Origin: JBOGDS01 sp050743075
GTDB lineage: Bacteria; Actinomycetota; Actinomycetes; Jiangellales; Jiangellaceae
Assembly: GCA_050743075.1 (NCBI GenBank)
Contig: JBOGDS010000100.1
Coordinates: 1 to 11,953 of the forward strand
Direction of reading: 5' to 3'
DNA length: 11,953 bases
The notes under the pieces were generated by a model. It was not told where the DNA came from. It saw only the letters and a program-made list of their open reading frames with translations, and did not search any database. The translations under genes were made by a program, and so were the position numbers. Position 1 is the stretch's first letter. Every line of letters begins with the position of its first letter. Shown one piece after another: positions 1 to 6,150 of this stretch.

Positions 1-106
1 AGTCCACTATCACGCCACAAGTCGTGTGTCTACAGAGTTCGGGAATCCGGGGACCGGCCCAACCCTGTGACCAGTACAAACGGGTCTGCAACAAGCCCAA
101 TCTGCC

Positions 107-112
107 TACATT
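107..112 (+). promoter_or_regulatory. possible -10 box for the yraN-comM-dprA-xerC operon
   Basis: TACATT fits the actinobacterial TANNNT -10 pattern and lies about 135 bases before the yraN start. I see no good -35 hexamer 17-19 bases upstream, so this is only a candidate. The rest of bases 1-247 shows no convincing coding sequence: the short open frames there lack a suitably spaced ribosome binding site and recognisable protein content. Confidence 0.25.
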
Positions 113-143
113 CTGCGGAACTCAGGAACCCACGCGGAACCGG

Positions 144-182
144 TTTTCCACAGAACCGCGCATCGGCCCGGACGTGTCCACA
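144..182 (+). promoter_or_regulatory. pair of DnaA-box-like nonamers upstream of yraN
   Basis: TTTTCCACA (144-152) and GTGTCCACA (174-182) each differ from the classical DnaA box TTATCCACA, or its actinobacterial form TTGTCCACA, at one or two positions. They are in the same orientation and 30 bases apart start to start, about three helical turns. A weaker relative, GTGTCTACA, is at 26-34. DnaA binding is an inference from sequence resemblance only. They could also be chance matches or sites for another regulator. Confidence 0.3.
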
Positions 183-233
183 GTTCCGGGCCTCGATCTC
201 GCGCTGGACCGCGCTGGCCTTCAGGTTGGGCGC

Positions 234-240
234 GGAGGTG
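234..240 (+). promoter_or_regulatory. Shine-Dalgarno site that sets the yraN start
   Basis: GGAGGTG is a strong match to the 16S rRNA 3' end. It ends seven bases before the GTG at 248 but only one base before the in-frame TTG at 242. Normal spacing therefore favours GTG 248 as the start. Confidence 0.65.
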
Positions 241-247
241 GTTGCCG

Positions 248-604
248 GTGCGGGCGAAGGATGCCGTCGGGTCGTTCGGTGAGCAGGTCGCGGTGCGTCA
301 TCTGGAAGAGGCCGGGCTGACCGTCGTGGCGCGGAACTGGCGGTGCGACATCGGTGAGATCGACATCGTCGCTGTCGACGGGCCCACCGTGGTCATCTGC
401 GAGGTCAAGACGCGCAGCGGGCTCGGCTTCGGCTCCGGACTGGAGGCCGTGACCAGGCAGAAGACCGCCCGGTTGCGACGGCTCGGCCATCGGTGGCTCG
501 CCGAGAACGCACCGCCGGGGTTCGGCCTGCGCTTCGACGTGCTCGCTGTTCACCGGCCACGGCGCGGCGCGGCCGTGGTCGAGCACGTCAGGGGGGCCTT
601 CTGA
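248..604 (+). CDS. yraN: YraN family (UPF0102) endonuclease-like protein
   Basis: The gene encodes 118 residues, normal for the YraN/UPF0102 family, which has the PD-(D/E)XK nuclease fold. Visible family marks are the N-terminal AKDAVG..GE stretch, ARNWRC at about 28-33, GEID at 36-39 (acidic E37 and D39) and E52-V-K54, which fits the E-x-K part of the nuclease core. A QKTARL motif follows at 71-76. Start GTG 248 is chosen because the GGAGGTG site is correctly spaced for it; TTG 242 would add two residues. The stop overlaps the comM start by one base (TGATG), so the two are translationally coupled. The family sits beside comM and dprA in many bacteria, suggesting a role in DNA processing or recombination, but its biochemical function is not firmly established. 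Family assignment is secure; nuclease activity is inferred. Confidence 0.9.
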   Translation: MRAKDAVGSFGEQVAVRHLEEAGLTVVARNWRCDIGEIDIVAVDGPTVVICEVKTRSGLGFGSGLEAVTRQKTARLRRLGHRWLAENAPPGFGLRFDVLAVHRPRRGAAVVEHVRGAF

Positions 605-2136
605 TGCGCCTCGCCCGGTGCCGCAGCGTTGCCCTGGCCGGCGTGCGCGGCACCGTTGTCGACATCGAGGTGCACATCGGGGGGATGCCCGGCTTCACGC
701 TTGTCGGCCTGCCGGATGCGTCGCTCGCAGAGGCGCGGGACCGCGTCCGGGCCGCCGTCCTCTGCAGCGGCGAGCAGTGGCCGCTGCAACGGATCACGGT
801 CAGCCTCTCGCCGGCGGCGCTGCCGAAGCGGGGGAGCCATTTCGACCTCGGTGTCGCGGTCGCGATCGTCGCCGCCGCCGAGGACCTGCCCGAGGGCGCC
901 GGCGAGAAGATCGTGTTCCTCGGTGAGCTGGCGCTGGACGGACGGTTGCGCGCGGTACCGGGCGTCCTACCGGCCGTGCTCGCGGCCGCCTCTGCCGGGT
1001 CGACGCATGTCGTCGTGCCCGAGGCGAACGCCGGCGAGGCCCGGCTGGTCCCCGGCGTGGCCGTCCTCGGTGCTCGATCCCTGCGCCAGGTGTTGGCGGT
1101 TCTGCGCGGCGAACCGGTACCCGACGAAGCGGTCGAGGTCGACCTGCCGGCGCCGTCCCCGGAGGCCGTGGATGTCCCGGTCGACCTGGCCGACGTCGCC
1201 GACCAGCAGGAGGCCAAGCGGTCGGTCGAGGTCGCCGCTGCCGGCCACCACCACCTCATGCTCACCGGCCCGCCCGGAGCGGGGAAGACCATGTTGGCTC
1301 GCCGGCTGCCCGGGCTGCTGCCAGACCTGAGCACCGAGGAGTCGCTCGAGGTCACGGCCATCCACTCCGTGGCCGGAGTGCTGCCCGTCGACCGGCCGCT
1401 GATCACCCGGCCGCCCTTCGCAGACCCGCACCACACGGCGTCGGTCGCGTCCGTCGTCGGCGGCGGCAGCAGGCTGATCCGGCCAGGCGCCGCCAGCCGC
1501 GCCCATCGCGGTGTGCTGTTCATGGACGAGGCGCCGGAGTTCGGCGCCCAGGTGCTCGACGCCCTGCGCCAGCCGCTCGAGCACGGCGAGATCATGGTCG
1601 CCCGTGCCGAGGCCACCGTGACATTCCCCGCCCGCTTCCTCCTCGTGCTGGCCTCCAACCCGTGCCGGTGCGGCAACCACGGCAGCCGCACCCGTCAGTG
1701 CCTCTGCACGCCCGACGCCGTCCGACGGTACGGCCTGCGGATCTCCGGGCCGGTGCGCGATCGCATCGACATCCGCATCGTCGTGCAGGCTCCGACGCTG
1801 GCCAGCCTCGACTCCGGCCTCTCGTCGGGCGAGCCGAGCAAAGTCATCGCCGAGCGGGTGCTGGAGGCGCGGGAGCGGCAGCGGAAGCGATTGGCTGACA
1901 CTCCATGGCGCGTCAACGGCGAAGTGCCCGGCCCGGTGCTGCGTCGCGAGCTGCGTCCACCCGCGAGCTCGCTCGACCCGCTGCACGAGTCCCTGCGCTC
2001 GGGACTGCTGACCGCACGCGGCGCTGACCGCGTCTTGCGGGTGGCGTGGACCACGGCTGACCTCGCCGGTCGCGACCGGCCGAACCGAGCCGACGTGGCC
2101 GAGGCGGTCGGCCACCGGCTGGGCCGGCGGAGGTGA
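604..2136 (+). CDS. comM: ComM/YifB family AAA+ ATPase (Mg chelatase-like)
   Basis: The protein has 510 residues, the usual size of ComM/YifB proteins. Order of parts: an N-terminal Lon-protease-like domain (about 1-165, with SPAALPKRGSHFDL at 69-82), the AAA+ Mg-chelatase-type core with Walker A GPPGAGKT at 222-229 and Walker B VLFMDE at 304-309, then a cysteine cluster (C354, C356, C366, C368) after SNP typical of the family, SGPVRDRID at 381-389, and a C-terminal helical region with ARGADRVLRVAWTTADLAG at 471-489. ComM of Vibrio cholerae is a hexameric helicase promoting branch migration during natural transformation; older annotations call it magnesium chelatase, which is misleading. The ATG at 604 overlaps the yraN stop and follows an AGGGGGG ribosome site. 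The dprA ribosome site overlaps its own stop. Role in this organism is inferred from family and context. Confidence 0.95.
   Translation: MRLARCRSVALAGVRGTVVDIEVHIGGMPGFTLVGLPDASLAEARDRVRAAVLCSGEQWPLQRITVSLSPAALPKRGSHFDLGVAVAIVAAAEDLPEGAGEKIVFLGELALDGRLRAVPGVLPAVLAAASAGSTHVVVPEANAGEARLVPGVAVLGARSLRQVLAVLRGEPVPDEAVEVDLPAPSPEAVDVPVDLADVADQQEAKRSVEVAAAGHHHLMLTGPPGAGKTMLARRLPGLLPDLSTEESLEVTAIHSVAGVLPVDRPLITRPPFADPHHTASVASVVGGGSRLIRPGAASRAHRGVLFMDEAPEFGAQVLDALRQPLEHGEIMVARAEATVTFPARFLLVLASNPCRCGNHGSRTRQCLCTPDAVRRYGLRISGPVRDRIDIRIVVQAPTLASLDSGLSSGEPSKVIAERVLEARERQRKRLADTPWRVNGEVPGPVLRRELRPPASSLDPLHESLRSGLLTARGADRVLRVAWTTADLAGRDRPNRADVAEAVGHRLGRRR
2129..2136 (+). promoter_or_regulatory. perfect Shine-Dalgarno site embedded in the comM stop, sets dprA start
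   Basis: GGAGGTGA is an eight-base complement to the 16S rRNA 3' end, and its last three bases are the comM stop codon. It lies five bases before the GTG at 2142. The alternative GTG at 2133 falls inside the site itself and could not be served by it. This argues for start 2142 and for re-initiation of ribosomes finishing comM. Confidence 0.65.
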
Positions 2137-2141
2137 GCGGC

Positions 2142-3293
2142 GTGGACGCGGGCCGGGCAGCCCGGTCAGCGCTGTCGGCGCTGGTGGAGCCGGGCACGGG
2201 CGTCGCCGTGGTGCGCCGGGTCCTCGCCGACGGTCCGGAGGTGACCCTTGCTGCGATCTGCCGCGGCGACGCGAACCTGGACTCCGACGGCCGGCTGCAG
2301 CGGCGGGCCGTGGGCGTGAACGGTGCGGAGGTGCTTCAGCGGGCGGCGGCGGCGGGCGCCCGGTTCGTCTGCCCGGACGATCCGGAATGGCCGGAGGGGC
2401 TCGAGATCCTGGAGCTCGCCATGGACGGCGGGCCGCGTACCGGCCCACCGCCGCTCGGCCTGTGGGTGCGCGGGGACGCGGACCTGGCCGAGGTGACCCG
2501 CCGCTCCGTCGCCGTCGTGGGCGCCCGCGCGGCCACGGACTATGGCATCCGGGTCGCTGCGGACCTGGGCTCGGACCTGGCGACGGCCGGTTGGACGGTG
2601 GTGTCGGGTGCGGCGTACGGGATCGACGCCGCCGCGCACCGCGGCGCCCTGGCCGTCGGCGGACTGACGGTGGCGGTCCTGGCGTGCGGCGTCGACATCG
2701 TCTACCCGCGTGGGCACGAGGCCTTGCTGCATCGCATCGGCGGCGAAGGCCTGGTCGTCAGCGAGTTGCCGCCCGGTTCCACACCGACCCGGTCACGTTT
2801 CCTGGCACGTAACCGGCTGATCGCGGCGATGACCCGCGGGACCGTCGTGGTCGAGGCGGCACTGCGCTCGGGTGCGTTGAACACCGCTGGGTGGGCGGGC
2901 GACATCGGGCGGGACGTGCTCGCCATGCCGGGACCGGTGACGTCGTCGTTGTCCGCAGGCTGCCACGATCTGGTCCGCCGAGCGGCCGCGGTGCTGGTCA
3001 CGGACGCCTCCGAAGTCGTCGACATGCTCGGCGACCTCGGTACCGACGCCGCGGCCGAGCCGCAGGGCGAGTCGCGTCCGTGGGACCGCCTGGATCCGGT
3101 CGCGCGCGAGGTTCTGGAGGCGATGCCGTCCCGGCGAGCGGTCACGGTGGACCAGCTCTGCCACGACACCGGCCTGCCGGTGGCCGCGTGCATCGCGGCG
3201 CTCGCGGAGCTCTCGATCGCCGGGCTGGTGCTCACCGACACCGAGGGCTGGCGGCTGGCACGGCGGACCACGAATCCGCGCGGCGGTGCTTGA
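2142..3293 (+). CDS. dprA: DNA processing protein DprA (Smf)
   Basis: The product is 383 residues from GTG 2142 (386 from the overlapping GTG 2133, which some annotations would prefer). DprA binds single-stranded DNA and loads RecA in transformable bacteria. Seen here: an N-terminal helical region; the Rossmann-like DprA core starting near SVAVVGAR (about 122-129); the strongly conserved VSGAAYGIDAAAHRGAL at 154-170; FLARNRLIA at 220-228, where many homologues have FPRRNR; and the SGALNTA loop at 243-249. A C-terminal winged-helix-like domain occupies roughly 316-373. It is co-transcribed with yraN and comM, and the xerC start lies at most 32 bases after its stop. DprA occurs in many bacteria with no known competence, so the gene does not prove natural transformation. 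Family identification is confident. Confidence 0.94.
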   Translation: MDAGRAARSALSALVEPGTGVAVVRRVLADGPEVTLAAICRGDANLDSDGRLQRRAVGVNGAEVLQRAAAAGARFVCPDDPEWPEGLEILELAMDGGPRTGPPPLGLWVRGDADLAEVTRRSVAVVGARAATDYGIRVAADLGSDLATAGWTVVSGAAYGIDAAAHRGALAVGGLTVAVLACGVDIVYPRGHEALLHRIGGEGLVVSELPPGSTPTRSRFLARNRLIAAMTRGTVVVEAALRSGALNTAGWAGDIGRDVLAMPGPVTSSLSAGCHDLVRRAAAVLVTDASEVVDMLGDLGTDAAAEPQGESRPWDRLDPVAREVLEAMPSRRAVTVDQLCHDTGLPVAACIAALAELSIAGLVLTDTEGWRLARRTTNPRGGA

Positions 3294-3325
3294 CCGGCGG
3301 CGGCCCTGCGGCCGACGGTGGAACA

Positions 3326-4267
3326 GTGACCGCCGGGGTGAACTCCGAGATCGATATTCCGGCCGCGTTCCGCGCGGCTGTCGACGACTTCGCGGCCCAT
3401 CTGCGCGCCGAGCAGAATCGGTCCGAGCACACCGTCCGCGCCTACACCGGCGACCTGACCAGCCTGATGGATCACCTGGTCCGGCTGGGCGGCGACGACG
3501 TCCGCCGGCTCGACGTCGCCGTCCTGCGGAGTTGGTTGGCCCGCCAGCGCAGCCAGGGCCGGGCCAGGGCCACGCTGGCCAGGCGGGCATCCGCGGCCCG
3601 CATGTTCACGGCATGGGCACACCGGCGCGGGCTGCTCGACGCCGACCCCGGAGGGCTGCTCGCGAGCCCGAAGGGCCGCCGCACGCTTCCCGACGTGCTT
3701 CGTGCCGACGAGGCGGCGACCCTGCTCGATGCGGCCGCCGACGACGCGGCGTACCACGACCCGATCAGCCTGCGCGACCGCGCCGTGCTCGAGTTGCTGT
3801 ACGCGACCGGCATCCGGGTGAGCGAGCTCGTCGGGCTGGACCTCGACCGGGTCGACGGCGACCGCTGGGTGGTTCGGGTACTCGGCAAGGGCAGCAAGGA
3901 GCGCAGCGCCCCGTACGGGCGACCGGCCGCGGCGGCACTGCACGACTGGCTGACCCACGGCCGGCCGGAACTTGCCACCCCCGCGGCGGGGGACGCATTG
4001 TTCGTCGGCGCCCGCGGTGGCCGGTTGGGCGTCCGTGCCGTCCGGGAGATCGTCCACACCCGGCTGCGTGCGGTGCCCGGCGCGCCCGATCTCGGTCCGC
4101 ATGGCCTCCGTCACACGGCGGCAACGCATCTGCTCGAAGGCGGCGCCGACCTGCGCAGCGTGCAAGAGCTACTCGGGCACGCGTCGCTCGCGACGACGCA
4201 GGTCTACACCCACGTCTCGGTCGACCGGCTGCGTCGGGCCTACCAGCAGGCTCACCCCCGTGCGTGA
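3326..4267 (+). CDS. xerC: tyrosine recombinase XerC
   Basis: This 313-residue protein is a tyrosine site-specific recombinase of the length of XerC/XerD. The N-terminal SAM-like core-binding domain spans about 12-105, the catalytic domain about 122-310. All six catalytic residues are visible: R164 in TGIRVSEL, K188 in GKGSKER, H259 and R262 in HGLRH, H285 in LGHASLATTQ and the nucleophile Y294 in VYTH. It should act with XerD at dif to resolve chromosome dimers at division. XerC rather than XerD is inferred from its place after dprA and before rpsB, as in other actinobacteria. The start is uncertain: GTG 3326 is chosen for fit to family length; TTG 3290, overlapping the dprA stop, and GTG 3338 are alternatives, and none has a strong ribosome site. 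The stop codon lies in a terminator-like inverted repeat. Confidence 0.92.
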   Translation: MTAGVNSEIDIPAAFRAAVDDFAAHLRAEQNRSEHTVRAYTGDLTSLMDHLVRLGGDDVRRLDVAVLRSWLARQRSQGRARATLARRASAARMFTAWAHRRGLLDADPGGLLASPKGRRTLPDVLRADEAATLLDAAADDAAYHDPISLRDRAVLELLYATGIRVSELVGLDLDRVDGDRWVVRVLGKGSKERSAPYGRPAAAALHDWLTHGRPELATPAAGDALFVGARGGRLGVRAVREIVHTRLRAVPGAPDLGPHGLRHTAATHLLEGGADLRSVQELLGHASLATTQVYTHVSVDRLRRAYQQAHPRA

Positions 4268-4275
4268 GCCTGCTG
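4244..4275. terminator. perfect 12-bp inverted repeat between convergent xerC and M23 genes
   Basis: CAGCAGGCTCAC (4244-4255) is followed after eight bases by its exact reverse complement GTGAGCCTGCTG (4264-4275). The right arm contains the xerC stop codon TGA (4265-4267). The M23 gene ends at 4298 on the other strand, so the hairpin would form in both transcripts and could terminate both. There is no U-tract on either side, which is common for actinobacterial terminators. Alternatively it may only protect the mRNA 3' ends. Confidence 0.75.
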
Positions 4276-4297
4276 CCGGGTCCGGATCGTGCTCTGC

Positions 4298-4966
4298 TCA
4301 CCCGACGCCGGCCGCTGCGGCTCGCGCGAGGCGCGCGGCGATGGGCTCGGGTGGCTCGGCACGCGACAGTGCCAGCGGTGCGGGCGGGTCGGCACGGCGG
4401 GCCTGGTCGGGCGGCGCGGCAGTGGGCGATGTGAGTGCCTCCGTGCCGAGCGGCAGGAGTCGGACCGGGCCGGACCCGATGAGCTGCATCGGGTCGAGGT
4501 AGGTCTCGCCGCGTCGCAGGCCCCAGTGCAGGCACGCCGCGGGCGCGCAATGGCTCGCGACCGGCGTCAGGGCGCCGATCGGCTCCCCGGGTTCGACCGG
4601 TTGGCCGACGGCGACCGTCGCGGCGACCGGTTCATAGGTGGTGCGTAGCTCACCATGGCTCACCGTGACCACGCCGCGGCCAGCGACGAGCCCCGCATAG
4701 GTGACCACGCCTCGCCCAGCAGCCTGGACCGACGCCCCGTCCTGCGCGGCGAGATCGACGCCGCGGTGACCGGCGAGCCAGGCCTGAGCCGGCGGGTCGA
4801 AGCCGCGTACGACCTGGACGCCGGGACCGTCGAGGGGCAGCACCCAGTCGGATGCCACGGGGCCGGCACGCGCGGCCGGCGGCGCGAGGAGACCGCAGGC
4901 TACGACGAGCAGCGCCGCGGCCGCGCTCGTTGGCGCCAGCCCGAGCCTGGAGATGAGACGCGACAT
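4298..4966 (-). CDS. exported M23-family (LytM-like) peptidase
   Basis: The 222-residue product starts with a charged then hydrophobic signal sequence (hydrophobic run about 13-29) and a likely signal peptidase I site after ARA at 34. VVAC at 21-24 also resembles a lipobox, so a lipoprotein is possible. The M23 domain spans roughly 40-162: H67 and D71 in GHRGVD are the expected zinc ligands, H104 lies in TVSHG, and the last ligand H147 is in CLHWGL. The usual HxH motif has cysteine (C145) where the first histidine is expected; C140 lies close by. A proline/alanine-rich, probably disordered tail follows (about 175-222). M23 enzymes cut peptidoglycan cross-links outside the membrane; some members are inactive regulators. 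Start ATG 4966 puts the signal at the N terminus; a frame open further upstream would bury it. An M23 gene (Rv2891) is also adjacent to rpsB in M. tuberculosis. Confidence 0.85.
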   Translation of the reverse strand: MSRLISRLGLAPTSAAAALLVVACGLLAPPAARAGPVASDWVLPLDGPGVQVVRGFDPPAQAWLAGHRGVDLAAQDGASVQAAGRGVVTYAGLVAGRGVVTVSHGELRTTYEPVAATVAVGQPVEPGEPIGALTPVASHCAPAACLHWGLRRGETYLDPMQLIGSGPVRLLPLGTEALTSPTAAPPDQARRADPPAPLALSRAEPPEPIAARLARAAAAGVG

Positions 4967-5018
4967 AGCGTGATGGTCCTGCCGCGGTGGCACCGCACGC
5001 CATCGCAGGTCACGTGCC

Positions 5019-5057
5019 TGTGGACGGCCAGACCCGCTCACGCCGGCCTGTGGATAG
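5019..5057 (-). promoter_or_regulatory. second pair of TCCACAG (DnaA-box-like) motifs, upstream of the M23 gene
   Basis: Read on the minus strand these are CTATCCACA (5049-5057, one mismatch from TTATCCACA) and CCGTCCACA (5019-5027). Both continue into the shared core TCCACAG. They are 30 bases apart, exactly as in the pair at 144-182, and lie 53-91 bases before the M23 start codon, a position suited to a regulator of that gene. DnaA as the binder is a guess. Confidence 0.3.
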
Positions 5058-5060
5058 GTG

Positions 5061-5103
5061 CCTGACCACGCCTGCCGGTCAGGTCACGCGGTCCAGAACC
5101 GCG
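5061..5103. repeat. two adjacent perfect hairpins in the divergent M23/VOC intergenic gap
   Basis: CCTGACC (5061-5067) and GGTCAGG (5077-5083) form a 7-bp inverted repeat around nine bases. Three bases later CGCGGT (5087-5092) and ACCGCG (5098-5103) form a 6-bp one around five bases. They could be operators for the divergent pair or structures in the 5' leader of the minus-strand M23 mRNA. A run of G tracts (GGGG 5107-5110, GGGG 5113-5116, GGGGG 5118-5122) follows directly. Confidence 0.4.
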
Positions 5104-5190
5104 GATGGGGACGGGGAGGGGGCGGATGCGCGGAGTCGGGCCGCGTCAGCGTCTCCGGCCAACACCGATGCCGGGCCTGAACAGCCGCCG

Positions 5191-5196
5191 TAGTCT
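5191..5196 (+). promoter_or_regulatory. -10 box for a leaderless VOC transcript
   Basis: TAGTCT matches TANNNT and ends seven bases before the GTG at 5204, so transcription would start at or within a base or two of the start codon. No Shine-Dalgarno sequence precedes this GTG. Both points fit a leaderless mRNA, a common actinobacterial arrangement. No clear -35 hexamer is visible. Confidence 0.55.
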
Positions 5197-5203
5197 CGGT
5201 GAT

Positions 5204-5932
5204 GTGACCACCCGTCTTGACTGTGTGGTGATCGACTCTCTCGATCCTGCCAGCCAGGCGCGGTTCTGGTCGGCAGCCACCGGATGGCCGATCGCGATGG
5301 AGAGTCCCGACGAAGTCGCGGTGGAGCCGTCCGACGGAGATCTCGACGGGGTTCCGCTCGTGTTCGTCCCCGTTCCAGAGGCCAAGACCGTCAAGAACCG
5401 GGTCCACCTCGACCTGCGGTCGTTCTCGCCGGCCGACCAGGTCGACACCGTGGACATGCTGCGCGACCTCGGCGCGGTGCCGGCCGACATCGGTCAGGGT
5501 GACGTGCCGTGGGTCGTGCTCGCCGATCCGGAGGGCAACGAGCTGTGCGTGCTGGAGCCTCGCGAGGACTACGAGGACACCGGTCCGGTGGCCGCGGTGG
5601 TCCTCGACGCCGCGGCTCCGACCGCTCGTGCTGCCTTCTGGTCGGCGGCCACCGGCTGGCCCGTGGTCCGCGGGGGTGCTGACTACGCGGCGTTGCGAGC
5701 TCCAGGTGGGAGAGGTCCGTACATCGAGCTGATCGGTGCCACCGAGCCCAAGATCGTGAAGAACCGCCTGCACGTCGACGTCGCCCCGTACCCCGACGGC
5801 GACCACGCGGCCGAGGTTGGCCGGCTCACGGCGCTCGGTGCGACGCGGGTGGACATCGGTCAGGGCACCGTGTCGTGGACCGTGCTCGCGGACCCGGAAG
5901 GGAACGAGTTCTGCGTGCTCCTGCCGCGCTGA
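5204..5932 (+). CDS. two-domain VOC (glyoxalase-like) family protein
   Basis: The 242-residue protein is a tandem of two vicinal-oxygen-chelate modules, about 4-119 and 128-242, of the small glyoxalase-like type common in actinobacteria. Both copies contain FWSAATGWP (21-29 and 145-153), a KNR(V/L)H strand (H69 and H190), DIGQG (95-99 and 217-221) and ADPEGNE (107-113 and 229-235). H69/E113 and H190/E235 sit where VOC enzymes bind metal. The substrate cannot be read from sequence; lyase, dioxygenase, thiol-transferase and antibiotic-binding activities all occur in the superfamily. GTG 5204 is chosen because the first module begins directly after it and the -10 box fits a leaderless start; upstream in-frame codons add low-complexity residues. 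It lies between the M23 gene and rpsB and is divergent from the former. No link to translation is evident. Confidence 0.85.
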   Translation: MTTRLDCVVIDSLDPASQARFWSAATGWPIAMESPDEVAVEPSDGDLDGVPLVFVPVPEAKTVKNRVHLDLRSFSPADQVDTVDMLRDLGAVPADIGQGDVPWVVLADPEGNELCVLEPREDYEDTGPVAAVVLDAAAPTARAAFWSAATGWPVVRGGADYAALRAPGGRGPYIELIGATEPKIVKNRLHVDVAPYPDGDHAAEVGRLTALGATRVDIGQGTVSWTVLADPEGNEFCVLLPR

Positions 5933-5967
5933 GAACGGCGAACTGGTCGGAAGGCGCCCTGCTCCCG

Positions 5968-5973
5968 TAGACT
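5968..5973 (+). promoter_or_regulatory. -10 box of the rpsB promoter
   Basis: TAGACT is a strong TANNNT match in the gap after the VOC gene and 193 bases before rpsB. A weak -35 candidate, TGGTCG (5944-5949), is 18 bases upstream. Transcription should start near 5980, leaving a leader of about 185 bases. Confidence 0.55.
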
Positions 5974-6040
5974 GACCGACGACTTGGCGGTAAGCCGGGT
6001 CCATTTCGCGCGCTCCGCGCACGGTCACGCACCCACCGGT

Positions 6041-6147
6041 CCTCAGGCATTGCCCGAGGCGGGCTGCTGACCAGGGGCGCCAGGCGCGGCGGCCACCCTG
6101 GTCGTCGCGGAGAACCGGACGACGCGCCTGCCTTCGAGCAAGGCGCG
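6041..6147 (+). promoter_or_regulatory. structured 5' leader of rpsB
   Basis: Four hairpins lie in series. First, 6041-6048/6052-6059 (CCTC and GGC pair with GCC and GAGG, one mismatch). Second, GACCAGGG 6069-6076 with CCCTGGTC 6096-6103, a perfect 8-bp stem. Third, GTCGTC and CGG (6101-6110) with CCG and GACGAC (6115-6123) around an AGAA loop, with one bulged G. Fourth, CGCGCCT 6123-6129 with AGGCGCG 6141-6147, ending next to the ribosome site. Stems two and three share 6101-6103, so they compete. Autoregulation of rpsB by S2 through its leader is known in other bacteria; a similar role here is an inference. Confidence 0.45.
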
Positions 6148-6150
6148 GGA

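Noticed and set aside
24..320. 98-codon open frame at the left end
   Set aside because: No suitably spaced ribosome site, no family resemblance, and it overlaps yraN in another frame.
604..2136. Magnesium chelatase subunit for chlorophyll or cobalamin synthesis
   Set aside because: Domain order and cysteine cluster match ComM/YifB, and no tetrapyrrole genes are nearby.
967..4165. Long minus-strand open frames opposite comM, dprA and xerC (967-2448, 2702-4165)
   Set aside because: Same explanation: antisense shadows with biased composition. The sense genes carry complete family motifs.
3326..4267. XerC as an integrase of a mobile element
   Set aside because: No att-like direct repeats, tRNA gene, excisionase or phage genes nearby, and the location is the conserved chromosomal site of xerC.
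5107..5125. Three-tetrad G-quadruplex
   Set aside because: Only three runs of at least three G are present; the fourth is GG, so the standard pattern is not met.
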